Shown here one piece after another: positions 8,980 to 16,967 of a DNA stretch of 64,000 nt. The notes below the pieces were generated by a model. That model did no database searches. It was not told the DNA's origin and worked only from the letters and a program-made list of their open reading frames with translations. Each line of letters opens with the position of its first letter. Position 1 is the first letter of the stretch. This DNA is from JAVKFF01 sp040226215 (lineage in GTDB: Bacteria > Pseudomonadota > Alphaproteobacteria > DSM-16000 > Inquilinaceae): positions 1-64,000 of the forward strand of contig JAVKFF010000199.1 in the NCBI GenBank assembly GCA_040226215.1, read 5' to 3'. The translations under genes were made by a program, and so were the position numbers.

Positions 8980-9951
8980 ATGGCCGACCCGCCGATCTTC
9001 GTCGCCACCCGCCGCCTGACGCCGGATGTCGAGGCCAGGCTCGCCCGCGACTACGACTTCCGCGGCAATCCGGACGAGGACAATCCGGTCACCGGCGAGG
9101 CACTGCTCCGCAAGCTTCAAGGTGCCGACGTTCTGATCACCACGGCCTCGGATCGTTTCGATGCCGGCTTCGTCGACCGGCTGCCGGCGAGCCTGCGCAT
9201 GGTCGGCCATTTCGGCATCGGCACGGACGGCATACCGGTCGCGGCGATCCGGGAGCGGGGGCTGGCGATCTCCAACACGCCGTCCACGGCCACCGACGAC
9301 GTGGCCGACCTTGCCATGGGGCTGATCGTCGCCACGGCGCGGCGCTTCGCGGAGGGCGACCGGCTGGTGCGCGCCGGCGCCTGGCGGGGCATCACCATCA
9401 ACTTCATGCTGGGCCAGCGCGTCGCCGGCAAGCGCCTGGGCCTGGTCGGCTTCGGCGCCATCGGCCAGGCCCTGGCGCGCCGGGCCCGGGGTTTCGGCAT
9501 GTCGGTCGCCTACACCGCCCGCAACCCCCGGCCGGAGACGGAGGCCGAACTGGGCGCGTCGCGGACGCCGCTGGACGATCTGCTGGCAACCTCGGATGTC
9601 GTGGTGCTGGCCTGCCCGCTGACCCCGGCGACGCACCACCTGATCGACCAGGCGGCGCTGGCGCGCATGAAACCGGATGCCCTCCTGATCAACGTGGCGC
9701 GCGGGCCGGTGGTGGACGAGGCGGCGCTGGTGGCAGCACTGCAGGCGGGCCGGATCGCCGGAGCCGGGCTCGACGTCTACGAGTTCGAGCCGGCGGTGAC
9801 GGAAGCCCTCAAGGCGCTGGACAACACCGTGCTGCTGCCGCATCTGGGCACGGCCTCGCTCGACGCCCGCAACGCCATGGGCTTCACGCTGGCGGACAAC
9901 ATCGACGCCTTCATGCGGACCGGCAAGGTCCTGAACCCGGTGGGAGGATAA
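8980..9951 (+). CDS. D-2-hydroxyacid dehydrogenase (glyoxylate/hydroxypyruvate reductase type)
   Basis: 323-residue NAD(P)-dependent enzyme. Nucleotide-binding GFGAIGQALARRARGFGM lies at mid-length. The catalytic set is complete: Arg in NVARGPVVDEAAL, Glu in DVYEFEP, His in LLPHLGTASLDARN. Start at ATG 8980, where the family's first strand (PPIFVATRRL) begins; the frame upstream is only the antisense-like shadow of dctM. It sits directly behind the TRAP genes and before an SDR. It likely interconverts glyoxylate/hydroxypyruvate or another 2-oxo acid with its D-2-hydroxy acid as part of this island. Confidence 0.88.
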   Translation: MADPPIFVATRRLTPDVEARLARDYDFRGNPDEDNPVTGEALLRKLQGADVLITTASDRFDAGFVDRLPASLRMVGHFGIGTDGIPVAAIRERGLAISNTPSTATDDVADLAMGLIVATARRFAEGDRLVRAGAWRGITINFMLGQRVAGKRLGLVGFGAIGQALARRARGFGMSVAYTARNPRPETEAELGASRTPLDDLLATSDVVVLACPLTPATHHLIDQAALARMKPDALLINVARGPVVDEAALVAALQAGRIAGAGLDVYEFEPAVTEALKALDNTVLLPHLGTASLDARNAMGFTLADNIDAFMRTGKVLNPVGG

Positions 9952-9956
9952 CGGCC

Positions 9957-10718
9957 ATGACTGCTGATCGAACCGCCGGGCGCGGGCGCACCGCCGTCAT
10001 CACCGCCGCGGCCGGCGGCATCGGCCTCGTGGTGGCGGAATATCTCGCCGGGAACGGCTGGCGGGTGGTGATGTCGGATGTCGACGCCGAGGCGGGTGCG
10101 GCCGAGGCGGCCCGGATCGGCGCCAGCTTCCGGACCTGCGACGTGCGCGACGAGGCCCAGGTCGAGGCGCTGTTCGACGGCATCGACCCGGCCTTCCTCG
10201 TCGTCAACAACGCCGGCATCGCCGGGCCGACCAGGCCGGTCTGGGAGACCAGTCCGCAGGAATGGCGCGATTGCCTGGACGTCAACGTTACCGGGCAGTT
10301 CCTGGTGGCCAGGCGCTGCCTGCCGGCGATGATCCGGGCGGGCGAGGGGGTGATCGTCAACATGGCCTCGGTGGCCGGGCGCATCGGCTACGCCAACCGG
10401 GCCCCCTACGCCGCCTCGAAATGGGCGGTCAGGGGGCTGACGGCGACGCTGGCGCGCGAATGCGGACCGCACGGCATCCGGGTCAACGCCATCCTGCCCG
10501 GCACCGTGCGGGGCGAGCGGATCGAGCGGGTGATCCGGGGCTATGCCGAGGTGAACAAGGTCGACTACGCGGCGGCCGAGGCGCACTACCTGTCGCGCCA
10601 GGCCACCGGCCGCATGGTGGAGCCCGAGGAAATCGCCGCCACCATCGGCTTCCTGGCGAGCGACGCGGCCTCGTCGATCACCGGCCAGTTCGTCGGCGTC
10701 GACGGCGGCTTCGAATGA
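9957..10718 (+). CDS. Short-chain dehydrogenase/reductase (SDR)
   Basis: 253 residues, classical SDR. The cofactor motif is slightly divergent (TAAAGGIGLVVAEYL in place of TGxxxGIG). It also has NNAG at about 83, an active-site Ser in NMASVAGRIG, YAASK as the YxxxK catalytic pair, and the C-terminal QFVGVDGGFE. The acidic residue after the second strand (MSDVDAEAG) suggests NAD rather than NADP. It starts five bases after the preceding stop and is the last gene of the island. It probably oxidises a sugar or hydroxyacid, but the sequence gives no finer assignment. The neighbour on the far side converges on it. Confidence 0.88.
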   Translation: MTADRTAGRGRTAVITAAAGGIGLVVAEYLAGNGWRVVMSDVDAEAGAAEAARIGASFRTCDVRDEAQVEALFDGIDPAFLVVNNAGIAGPTRPVWETSPQEWRDCLDVNVTGQFLVARRCLPAMIRAGEGVIVNMASVAGRIGYANRAPYAASKWAVRGLTATLARECGPHGIRVNAILPGTVRGERIERVIRGYAEVNKVDYAAAEAHYLSRQATGRMVEPEEIAATIGFLASDAASSITGQFVGVDGGFE

Positions 10719-10751
10719 CGACCGCCGGCGCTACGCCTGCGGCCAGCCAGC

Positions 10752-11768
10752 CTACATCCAGCGGGCGATCATGCGGTGCTGCACGTTCGCCTGGGCGGCG
10801 ACCTTGTAGTAGTTGATGAGCTCGCGCAGCGGGTTCGACAGCCGTTCGAAGCCGGTGATGAAGGCGACCACGACGCCGATCGAGGTCTCGCCGATGATCA
10901 CGTAATACCCCCCGACCAGCAGCACGGCGAGCGGCGCCAGCGCCGACAGGGCGTTGGTCGCGCCCTTCATGACGAACTTTAGGAAGTAGGTGCGCATACG
11001 GTTGGTGTAGACCGCACCCAGCGTCGGCCGGACCGTACCGGCGAGGCCGTCGCCGCCATCACCCGCATGGCCGGCGATGTCGTCGCTCATGTCGCGCAGA
11101 AGGGCCAGGCGCTTCTCGATCAGCCGGTTGATGCGGCGTTGGATGATCGGGACGATGGCGAGCTGCGGCACCAGGAAGGCCATGGAGATGAGCGCCACCA
11201 CCGGCTCGACGGCGATCATGTAGCCGAGGATGGCGACCAGCATGCCGAGATTGACGACGGGCTGCGAGATGCCCTCGCCGACGAAGCCGCCGAGCCGGTC
11301 CACCTCCTGGCCGATGATCGAGACCGCCCGGCCGTCGGCCTCGTCGTCGTCCCGCTCGCCGGTGTTGCGGTCCTGGTCGGCCGCCGCGTCGCGCTCGACC
11401 GTGCCTGTGCGGGGCCGGTCGATCAGCGCGGCCAGGTGCCCGCGCGTGTAGCGGATGGCGCTCTCCGACAGCCAGCCCTGGTACATGCGCAACACGAACT
11501 TGGTCGCCGACTGCAGGACCAGCACGGCGAGATAGAGGCCGGCGAGCACCAGCAGCAGGTGGACGTCATCGCCCTCGATGGCGTTGTTGACGAGGCGCCG
11601 TTGCAGCTCGAGCGGCGCCATGCTGAGCGCGGCGACGACGAGTGCGACCAGGCTGATCAAGACCTGGTGCCGGCCGCCCATCCGCCAGGCGAAATGCAGC
11701 GCCGACTTCACCGGCCGGTCGTCGCCGGTGCTGGGGATCCGGCGCGGCTTCATGCGGTCGATAAACAT
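10752..11768 (-). CDS. ABC exporter transmembrane domain without an ATPase domain
   Basis: 338 residues. It covers a type-IV ABC exporter membrane domain with about six helices: LISLVALVVAALSMAPLEL, the coupling-helix region RAVSIIGQEVDRLGGFVGEG, and GYYVIIGETSIGVVVAFITG. It then ends (ANVQHRMIARWM) where a half-transporter would continue into its nucleotide-binding domain. No ATPase gene follows. The start at 11768 was chosen because upstream codons are out-of-frame MarR sequence. It follows the MarR gene by 67 bases on the same strand. It may pair with an ATPase elsewhere or be a stand-alone relative. Confidence 0.75.
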   Translation of the reverse strand: MFIDRMKPRRIPSTGDDRPVKSALHFAWRMGGRHQVLISLVALVVAALSMAPLELQRRLVNNAIEGDDVHLLLVLAGLYLAVLVLQSATKFVLRMYQGWLSESAIRYTRGHLAALIDRPRTGTVERDAAADQDRNTGERDDDEADGRAVSIIGQEVDRLGGFVGEGISQPVVNLGMLVAILGYMIAVEPVVALISMAFLVPQLAIVPIIQRRINRLIEKRLALLRDMSDDIAGHAGDGGDGLAGTVRPTLGAVYTNRMRTYFLKFVMKGATNALSALAPLAVLLVGGYYVIIGETSIGVVVAFITGFERLSNPLRELINYYKVAAQANVQHRMIARWM

Positions 11769-11835
11769 GGCGAAGACCTTGCGCTTCGGAAGGGCAATGA
11801 ACACGGTCGGCGCGGCGGACGTTGCTGGCCGGCCG

Positions 11836-12348
11836 CTATTCGTAGGCGTCGCGTTCCCGGTCGAGATAGGCGCGAAGGGCGGCGAGGACCGGCAGCGCCC
11901 GGCCCACATCGCGCTCCGGGATAGCCGTGGCCAGGCGGGCCAGGGCCGGCGCCGCTGCGGCGACGGCACGGTCGCGCGCGGCCCGGCCGGCCGGGGTGAT
12001 GTCGACCAGCTTCTGACGCGCGTCCTCGGCATTCGGGCGCACCGCGACAAAGCCCTTGCGCTCGAGGTGGTGGAGCGTGTTGGTCATCGCTCCCTTGGTG
12101 ACCTGGAAGTTGCGCGCCAGGCGGCTGGGGCTCGACGGCCGGCCCAGGCGGGCGAAGTGGTTGAGGACGCCGAATTGCGGCACGGTCAGGCCGTCGGGCA
12201 GCAGGCGTTCGAACAGGCGGGAGGCTAACTGGTCGATGATGCCGATCTCGTTCAGCAGGGCGAAATGCGGCGGATCGGCGGGTGCGCCCGACGCGGCCTG
12301 ACGTCCTCCGGCCGTCGCGGTCGCACCCTCCGTTCGGTCTGATGTCAC
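11836..12348 (-). CDS. MarR-family transcriptional regulator
   Basis: 170 residues. A helical dimerisation region is followed by a winged helix: LTVPQFGVLNHFARLG, LARNFQVTKGAMTNTLHHLE (recognition helix), and the wing with DARQKLVDITPAG. GTG start overlapping the nitroreductase stop by four bases, so the two are translationally coupled. It most likely represses its own operon through the twin palindromes at 13525-13561. MarR proteins usually respond to small phenolic, oxidising or electrophilic ligands, which fits co-expression with a nitroreductase-like enzyme and an exporter-type membrane protein. Confidence 0.88.
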   Translation of the reverse strand: MTSDRTEGATATAGGRQAASGAPADPPHFALLNEIGIIDQLASRLFERLLPDGLTVPQFGVLNHFARLGRPSSPSRLARNFQVTKGAMTNTLHHLERKGFVAVRPNAEDARQKLVDITPAGRAARDRAVAAAAPALARLATAIPERDVGRALPVLAALRAYLDRERDAYE

Positions 12349-13511
12349 GCGGTGATGATCCTCGTCTCGGCGGGCCAGCGCGGGCTGGGCGGTACTTCCG
12401 GACCATAGCCGAGCCGGCAGAGCATTTGAACCGTACGCCCGCTGCCGCCGGCAAGCAGTGCCGCCATCTCCGCACGCAGCGGCGCCATGGCGGCGAACTC
12501 CTGCAATGTCTGGCTCTGCGGGTGCAGGGCGAGACCCAACCCCGTCGCCGCCAGGTTGAGGCGCACATAGTCGCGGCCCGCGTCGAACTGCTCGCGGCGC
12601 GTGTTGCTCGCGCTCGTCTGCCAGAGATAGGCGGGGGTGGCGTGCATGGGTTCGATGGTGAAGTGCATCATCTGGCCGTAGAGCGGGCCCTGGTTGCCGC
12701 TCTCCACCTCGGCGGCGAGGGCATCGCGGGTGAGGATGCCGCGTTGGGCGAGGTCCTCGATCATCGGGCCGGTGAGGTCGATGCCGTCTGGATTGGCCGT
12801 CACCGCCGCCTCGCCGATGCGCAGCAGGTCGACACTCTCCATCGCCGTCTCGGGCGTCTTCATCTCCAGCGCCATGCCATTGATGGCGAGTTCGCGAATC
12901 GCCGCCACGCGGTCGGCCGCGACACTGCCGTCGATCGCGGTGCCGTGGATGGCGGCGCCGGCGATCAGGCCGATGCTCTCCGGCGCGACCGGCCGGTCCA
13001 TGGCGTAGGGCGCCTTGTTGGAGCGCCGGTCCAGCACGTGGCGGAACAGCGGATCGGCCGCGCCACCGGGCACGAAGCGAATGCGGGCGACCGGCCGGCC
13101 GTCGAGCCGGGGCGCGGGCTCGCCCTCGGGGAAGGGCGTGATCTCGGCCGCCAGTCCCTGCTCCGCCGCCGCAAGGGCGAGGAGTTCGGTGAAGCAGCCG
13201 AGGCCGATGGTGATCTGCCGGTCGAACGGATCGGTCTCCGGCAGGCGCCGGCCCGGATCGCAGGTCAGCACCAGCGTGTCGTCGCCCTCCAGCGCGACCT
13301 GCCAGGGCTGACGGTTGTGCGGGTTGGGCGCCAGGATGGCGTAGGCGAGCGCCCGGCGGCGCGGCTCCGTCTCGCCCGTCCCGGCGCTGAACCAGGGTGC
13401 GGTCGGATCGCCCCCCGACTGGGCGAGAACCCGGCGGGCGCGCAGCAGGTCGGCGGCGACGATGACGCCACCACCGAGCAGGGCGAGGGTGGTGCGGCGG
13501 GTGAGGGACAT
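12345..13511 (-). CDS. Tat-exported nitroreductase-family protein
   Basis: 388 residues. It begins with a twin-arginine leader (MSLTRRTTLALLGGGVIVAA, then a hydrophobic stretch ending LAQ), so it is exported folded, presumably with flavin. The nitroreductase-like body includes ILAPNPHNRQPWQ (FMN-contact region), VLDRRSNKAPYAMDRPV, and the late LAATGLGLALHPQSQTLQEF. The start at 13511 is fixed by the Tat leader and an AAAGGAG ribosome site seven bases upstream. It is the first gene of the operon with marR and the ABC membrane protein. The substrate is unknown. Confidence 0.78.
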   Translation of the reverse strand: MSLTRRTTLALLGGGVIVAADLLRARRVLAQSGGDPTAPWFSAGTGETEPRRRALAYAILAPNPHNRQPWQVALEGDDTLVLTCDPGRRLPETDPFDRQITIGLGCFTELLALAAAEQGLAAEITPFPEGEPAPRLDGRPVARIRFVPGGAADPLFRHVLDRRSNKAPYAMDRPVAPESIGLIAGAAIHGTAIDGSVAADRVAAIRELAINGMALEMKTPETAMESVDLLRIGEAAVTANPDGIDLTGPMIEDLAQRGILTRDALAAEVESGNQGPLYGQMMHFTIEPMHATPAYLWQTSASNTRREQFDAGRDYVRLNLAATGLGLALHPQSQTLQEFAAMAPLRAEMAALLAGGSGRTVQMLCRLGYGPEVPPSPRWPAETRIITA

Positions 13512-13524
13512 GGCGGGCTCCTTT

Positions 13525-13561
13525 CGTTCAACGTTGAACGATAAATAGTTCAACGTTGAAC
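13525..13561. promoter_or_regulatory. Twin palindromic operators, probable MarR sites
   Basis: Two perfect palindromes: CGTTCAACGTTGAACG at 13525-13540 and GTTCAACGTTGAAC at 13548-13561. They share the same 14-base core, with centres 22 bases (about two helical turns) apart. They occupy the 70-base gap between the aldo/keto reductase stop and the nitroreductase start. On the minus strand the sequence between them reads TATTTAT, a fair -10 element. Same-face tandem palindromes upstream of an operon containing marR are the expected form of a MarR-type autorepressor site. Confidence 0.8.
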
Positions 13562-13581
13562 GGAAAGCAAGCCAGTCTGTG

Positions 13582-14589
13582 CTAGCCTGCGACCGCCTCG
13601 CGCTCGCTGTCGAGCATCGCCATCTGGGCTGCTGGATAGCGCTCGCCGGCTGCGGCATCCCGTGGCATGGCCGCCTCGATGGCGGCGAGGTCATCGCTGT
13701 CGAGCGAGACGTCGAGCGCGCCCAGCGTCTCGGCGAGGCGATCGCGGCGGCGGGCGCCGATCACCGGCACGATGTCCCGGCCCTGCGCCAGGACCCAGGC
13801 GATCGCCGCCTGCGCGGTGGTTATGCCGCGGGCTTCGGCCACCGCGCCCAGGGCTTCGACCAGGGCCAGATTGGCCTCGACATTGCCCTCCTGAAAGCGC
13901 GGACCCATGGCACGGAAATCGCCCGGTGCCAGACCGTTCGGTCGCCAATGGCCGCTGATCAGGCCGCGCGAGAGTACGCCATAGGCGGTGATGCCGACCC
14001 CCAGTTCCCGCGCCGCGGGCAGGATCGCCCGCTCGATGGAGCGCGAGATCAGCGAATACTCGATCTGCAGGTCGACGACCGGATGCACGGCAGTCGCCCG
14101 ACGCAGCGTTTCGGCGCCGATCTCCGAGAGGCCGATATGGCGGACATAGCCGGCCGCGACCAGGTCTGCCAGCGCGCCCATGGTGTCCTCGATCGGCACC
14201 GCCGGATCGAGCCTGGCAGGACGGTAGATGTCGACATGGTCGACACCCAGCCGGTTGAGCGAGTAGGCGAGGAAATTCTTGATCGCCGCCGGACGCAGGT
14301 CGACCCCCGTCCAGCTGCCGTCGGGCGCGCGTAGGGCACCGAACTTGAGGCTGATCAGGTAGCGCTCGCGCGGCACGCCCTGCAGCGCCTCGGCGATAAG
14401 CGTCTCGTTGTGGCCCATGCCGTAGAAGTCGCCGGTGTCGATCAGGTTGATCCCGGCATCGAGCGCGGCGTGGATGGTGGCGATGCCCTCCCGGCGATCG
14501 GACGGGCCGTACATGCCCGACATGCCCATGCAGCCGAGGCCGATGCGCGCGGTGGTGGGGCCGGTCCGGCCGAGTGTGGTGGTGTCCAT
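13582..14589 (-). CDS. Aldo/keto reductase
   Basis: 335-residue NADPH-type (beta/alpha)8 oxidoreductase. Catalytic Asp51 and Tyr56 lie in LIDTGDFYGMGHNE and Lys82 in LISLKFG. The usual catalytic His position (QHR in most relatives) is replaced: the segment reads DIYRPARLDP, with Ala125 at that place. I recall this as a recurring variant in one AKR branch. Cofactor-end motif VPVIGARRRDRLAETLGA is intact. Start at ATG 14589 with GGAAGG upstream. It is divergent from a LysR gene, the usual arrangement for a regulator of its neighbour. Confidence 0.87.
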   Translation of the reverse strand: MDTTTLGRTGPTTARIGLGCMGMSGMYGPSDRREGIATIHAALDAGINLIDTGDFYGMGHNETLIAEALQGVPRERYLISLKFGALRAPDGSWTGVDLRPAAIKNFLAYSLNRLGVDHVDIYRPARLDPAVPIEDTMGALADLVAAGYVRHIGLSEIGAETLRRATAVHPVVDLQIEYSLISRSIERAILPAARELGVGITAYGVLSRGLISGHWRPNGLAPGDFRAMGPRFQEGNVEANLALVEALGAVAEARGITTAQAAIAWVLAQGRDIVPVIGARRRDRLAETLGALDVSLDSDDLAAIEAAMPRDAAAGERYPAAQMAMLDSEREAVAG

Positions 14590-14705
14590 GGTCTGCCTTC
14601 CAGGTGATGTGGTGGGGGGCCGAATGGCCCGACCGGGAAGATGGCGACTGGACGGCCGTGCGATAATCCGCCATAGACTGAACGAGCTGTGCGGGAGAAC
14701 GAACA

Positions 14706-15626
14706 ATGAGCCGGCCCGATCTCGGCGATCTCGACGCCTTCGCGGCGGTGGCCCGGCAGCGCAGCTTCCGCGGCGCGGCTGCGGTGCGCGGCGTCTCCGC
14801 CTCGAGCCTGAGCGAGGCGGTTCGCCGGCTGGAGGCCCGGCTGGGCGTGCGCCTGCTGAACCGCACTACCCGCAGCGTCACCGCGACGGAGGCCGGGGAG
14901 CGGCTGCTGGAGCGCCTGGAGCCGGCGCTGGGCGAGATCGGCTCGGCCCTCGACACCGTCAACAGCTTTCGCGACAGCCCGACCGGCACGCTGCGCCTCA
15001 ACGTGCCGACCATCGTCGCCTTCGAGATCCTGCCGCCGATCGTCACCGGCTTCCTCGCCCGGCATCCCGGCATCACCATGGAGGTGGTGGCCGAGGACAC
15101 CTTCATCGACGTGCTGGCGGCCGGGTTCGACGCCGGCGTGCGCTATGACGAGCGGCTGGAGCAGGACATGATCGCGGTGCCGATCGGCCCGCCGACCCAG
15201 CGCTTCATGCTGGCGGCATCGCCCGCCTATCTCGACGCCCGGGGTCGGCCGGCCCATCCCCGCGAGCTGCTGGAGCATGCCTGCATCCGCCACCGCTTCG
15301 CCAGCGGCGTCAGCCATGCCTGGGAGTTCGAGCGGGCGGGCGAGGTCATCCGCCTGAGCCCGACCGGGCCGCTGATCGCCACCAGCAAGGAACTGGAGAT
15401 CGCCGCCGCCAAGGCCGGCCTCGGCATCGTCGCCTCCTTCGCGGAACTGCTGCGCCCGCATGTCGAGCGCGGCGAACTCGAGGAGGTGCTGGCCGACTGG
15501 TGCGAGCCCTTCACGGGCCCCCGCCTCTACTACCACAGCCGGCGCCACATGCCCGCACCCCTGCGCGCCTTCGTCGATTTCGTGAAGGCCTGGCGGCCCG
15601 ACCCGACCCCGGCGGAAACAGCCTGA
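14706..15626 (+). CDS. LysR-family transcriptional regulator
   Basis: 306 residues. The N-terminal winged helix (LDAFAAVARQRSFRGAAAVRGVSASSLSEAVRRLEARLGVRLLNRTTRSV) is followed by the linker helix and a two-lobed effector domain starting near TLRLNVPTIV. It belongs to the CrgA/aldo-keto-reductase-associated branch by its C-terminal wording (PLRAFVDFVKAWRP). It is divergently placed 116 bases from the aldo/keto reductase start and most likely controls it from that gap. No clear T-N11-A box could be fixed by eye. Confidence 0.9.
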   Translation: MSRPDLGDLDAFAAVARQRSFRGAAAVRGVSASSLSEAVRRLEARLGVRLLNRTTRSVTATEAGERLLERLEPALGEIGSALDTVNSFRDSPTGTLRLNVPTIVAFEILPPIVTGFLARHPGITMEVVAEDTFIDVLAAGFDAGVRYDERLEQDMIAVPIGPPTQRFMLAASPAYLDARGRPAHPRELLEHACIRHRFASGVSHAWEFERAGEVIRLSPTGPLIATSKELEIAAAKAGLGIVASFAELLRPHVERGELEEVLADWCEPFTGPRLYYHSRRHMPAPLRAFVDFVKAWRPDPTPAETA

Positions 15627-15695
15627 CCGTCGGGCGACGCCCAACCGACGGTACCGCCATGTCCGGGTGCAACGCGGCGGTCGGGCTGCCGGGCC

Positions 15696-16967
15696 CTACC
15701 GCCCCGCCAGCCGCGCCAGCGTTCCGGCCAGCACGTCGGCGCCGGCGATCAGGTCGGACTCGTCGGCGTTCTCGGCGGGATTGTGGCTGATGCCCTTGTG
15801 GCAGGGCACGAAGATCATGCCGGCCGGATAGTGCGGGGCGATCTGGGCGGCGTCGTGGCCGGCGCCGGAGACGATGCGCCGGCCGGGCAGGCCGAGGGCC
15901 TCGCTGGCGCTGGCGACGGCGGCGACGATCGCCTCGTCGAAGCGCACCGGCTCCAGGGTCTCCAGCACCTTGACCGCGGCCGTGCAGGGCGGGGCGGTCT
16001 CCGTGGCTACCCGGCGTAGCGTCTCGACCGCCGTCTTCAGGACGCCGGCGTCGGGGTGGCGCAGGTCGATGGTGAACAGCACCCTGTCCGCGACCGTGTT
16101 GGGCGAGCCGGGCTCGACGATGAAGCGGCCGACGGTGAAGCGGATCACGTCGTCGGGGTCGTAGAGCGCCTCGTTCATCGCCTGCACCATGCTGGTGGCG
16201 GCGAGCAGCGCGTCCCGGCGGCCGCGTAAGGGGGCCGTCCCGGCATGGGCGGCCTCGCCCCGGACCGTCACCTCCAGCCAGCGGATGCCCTGCACCGCCT
16301 CGACGACGCCGATGGTCCGGCCCTCGTTCTCCAGGATCGGCCCCTGCTCGATATGCGCCTCGACGAGGCCGGCGATCGGCTGGGCGTGGTCGTGAACGGG
16401 CAAGTCCGGCGTGGCGGCGAGGAAATCCTTCAGGGCGTCGGCCAGGCGCGTGCCGGCGGGGTCGCGGTTGTCGGCGATCTCGGACAGCTTGACATGGCCG
16501 GCATAGACCGCCGATCCCATGACGCCGGGGGCGAAGCGGCTGCCCTCCTCGTTCGACCAGGCGACGACCTCGACCGGCCGGGCGAGCGCGATGGCCTGCT
16601 CCTTCAGGCTCTCCACCGCCTCCAGCGCGGCGATCACGCCATAGACCCCGTCCAGCCAGCCGCCCATGGGCTGGCTGTCGAGATGGCTGCCGGACAGGAT
16701 TGGCAGCTGGCCCTCGCTACCCGGCGGCTCGTGGCGCAGGAACAGGTTGCCGATCTCGTCGGTCGAGGCCGCGAGGCCGGCGGCGCGTGCCCAGTCGACG
16801 ACCAGGGTGCGGGCCGCGGCGTCCTCGGTCGAGAAGGCCTGCCGGTTGACCCCGCCATCCGGCCGGCCGCCGATGCGCGCCAGTTCGCGCAGGCGCGCGA
16901 TCAGCCGGTTGCCGTTGACACGCGGGGCGGGGGCTTCAGTGGTAGTCGCCGCCAAGAAATCCTCCAC
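15696..16967 (-). CDS. M20-type amidohydrolase (N-carbamoyl-L-amino acid hydrolase / allantoate amidohydrolase family)
   Basis: 423-residue binuclear metal hydrolase. Metal ligands appear in SGSHLDSQPMGGWLDGVYG (His and Asp), AWSNEEGSRFAPG (Glu) and EAHIEQGPILE (His). The dimerisation domain includes EAAHAGTAPLRGRRDALLA and EPGSPNTVADRVLFTIDLRH. The C-terminal metal site is PCHKGISHNPAE. It cleaves a C-N bond in ureido or N-carbamoyl compounds. It overlaps the upstream GntR gene by 32 bases, so the pair is co-transcribed. The divergent peptide-type ABC importer probably brings in its substrate. Confidence 0.88.
   Translation of the reverse strand: MEDFLAATTTEAPAPRVNGNRLIARLRELARIGGRPDGGVNRQAFSTEDAAARTLVVDWARAAGLAASTDEIGNLFLRHEPPGSEGQLPILSGSHLDSQPMGGWLDGVYGVIAALEAVESLKEQAIALARPVEVVAWSNEEGSRFAPGVMGSAVYAGHVKLSEIADNRDPAGTRLADALKDFLAATPDLPVHDHAQPIAGLVEAHIEQGPILENEGRTIGVVEAVQGIRWLEVTVRGEAAHAGTAPLRGRRDALLAATSMVQAMNEALYDPDDVIRFTVGRFIVEPGSPNTVADRVLFTIDLRHPDAGVLKTAVETLRRVATETAPPCTAAVKVLETLEPVRFDEAIVAAVASASEALGLPGRRIVSGAGHDAAQIAPHYPAGMIFVPCHKGISHNPAENADESDLIAGADVLAGTLARLAGR

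Noticed and set aside
3282..10718. First island as a sulfo-Entner-Doudoroff pathway (IlvD/Edd dehydratase, SDR, hydroxyacid dehydrogenases)
   Set aside because: The lactonase, KDPG-type aldolase and aldehyde dehydrogenase expected for that route are absent, and a hydroxypyruvate-isomerase-like gene is present instead.
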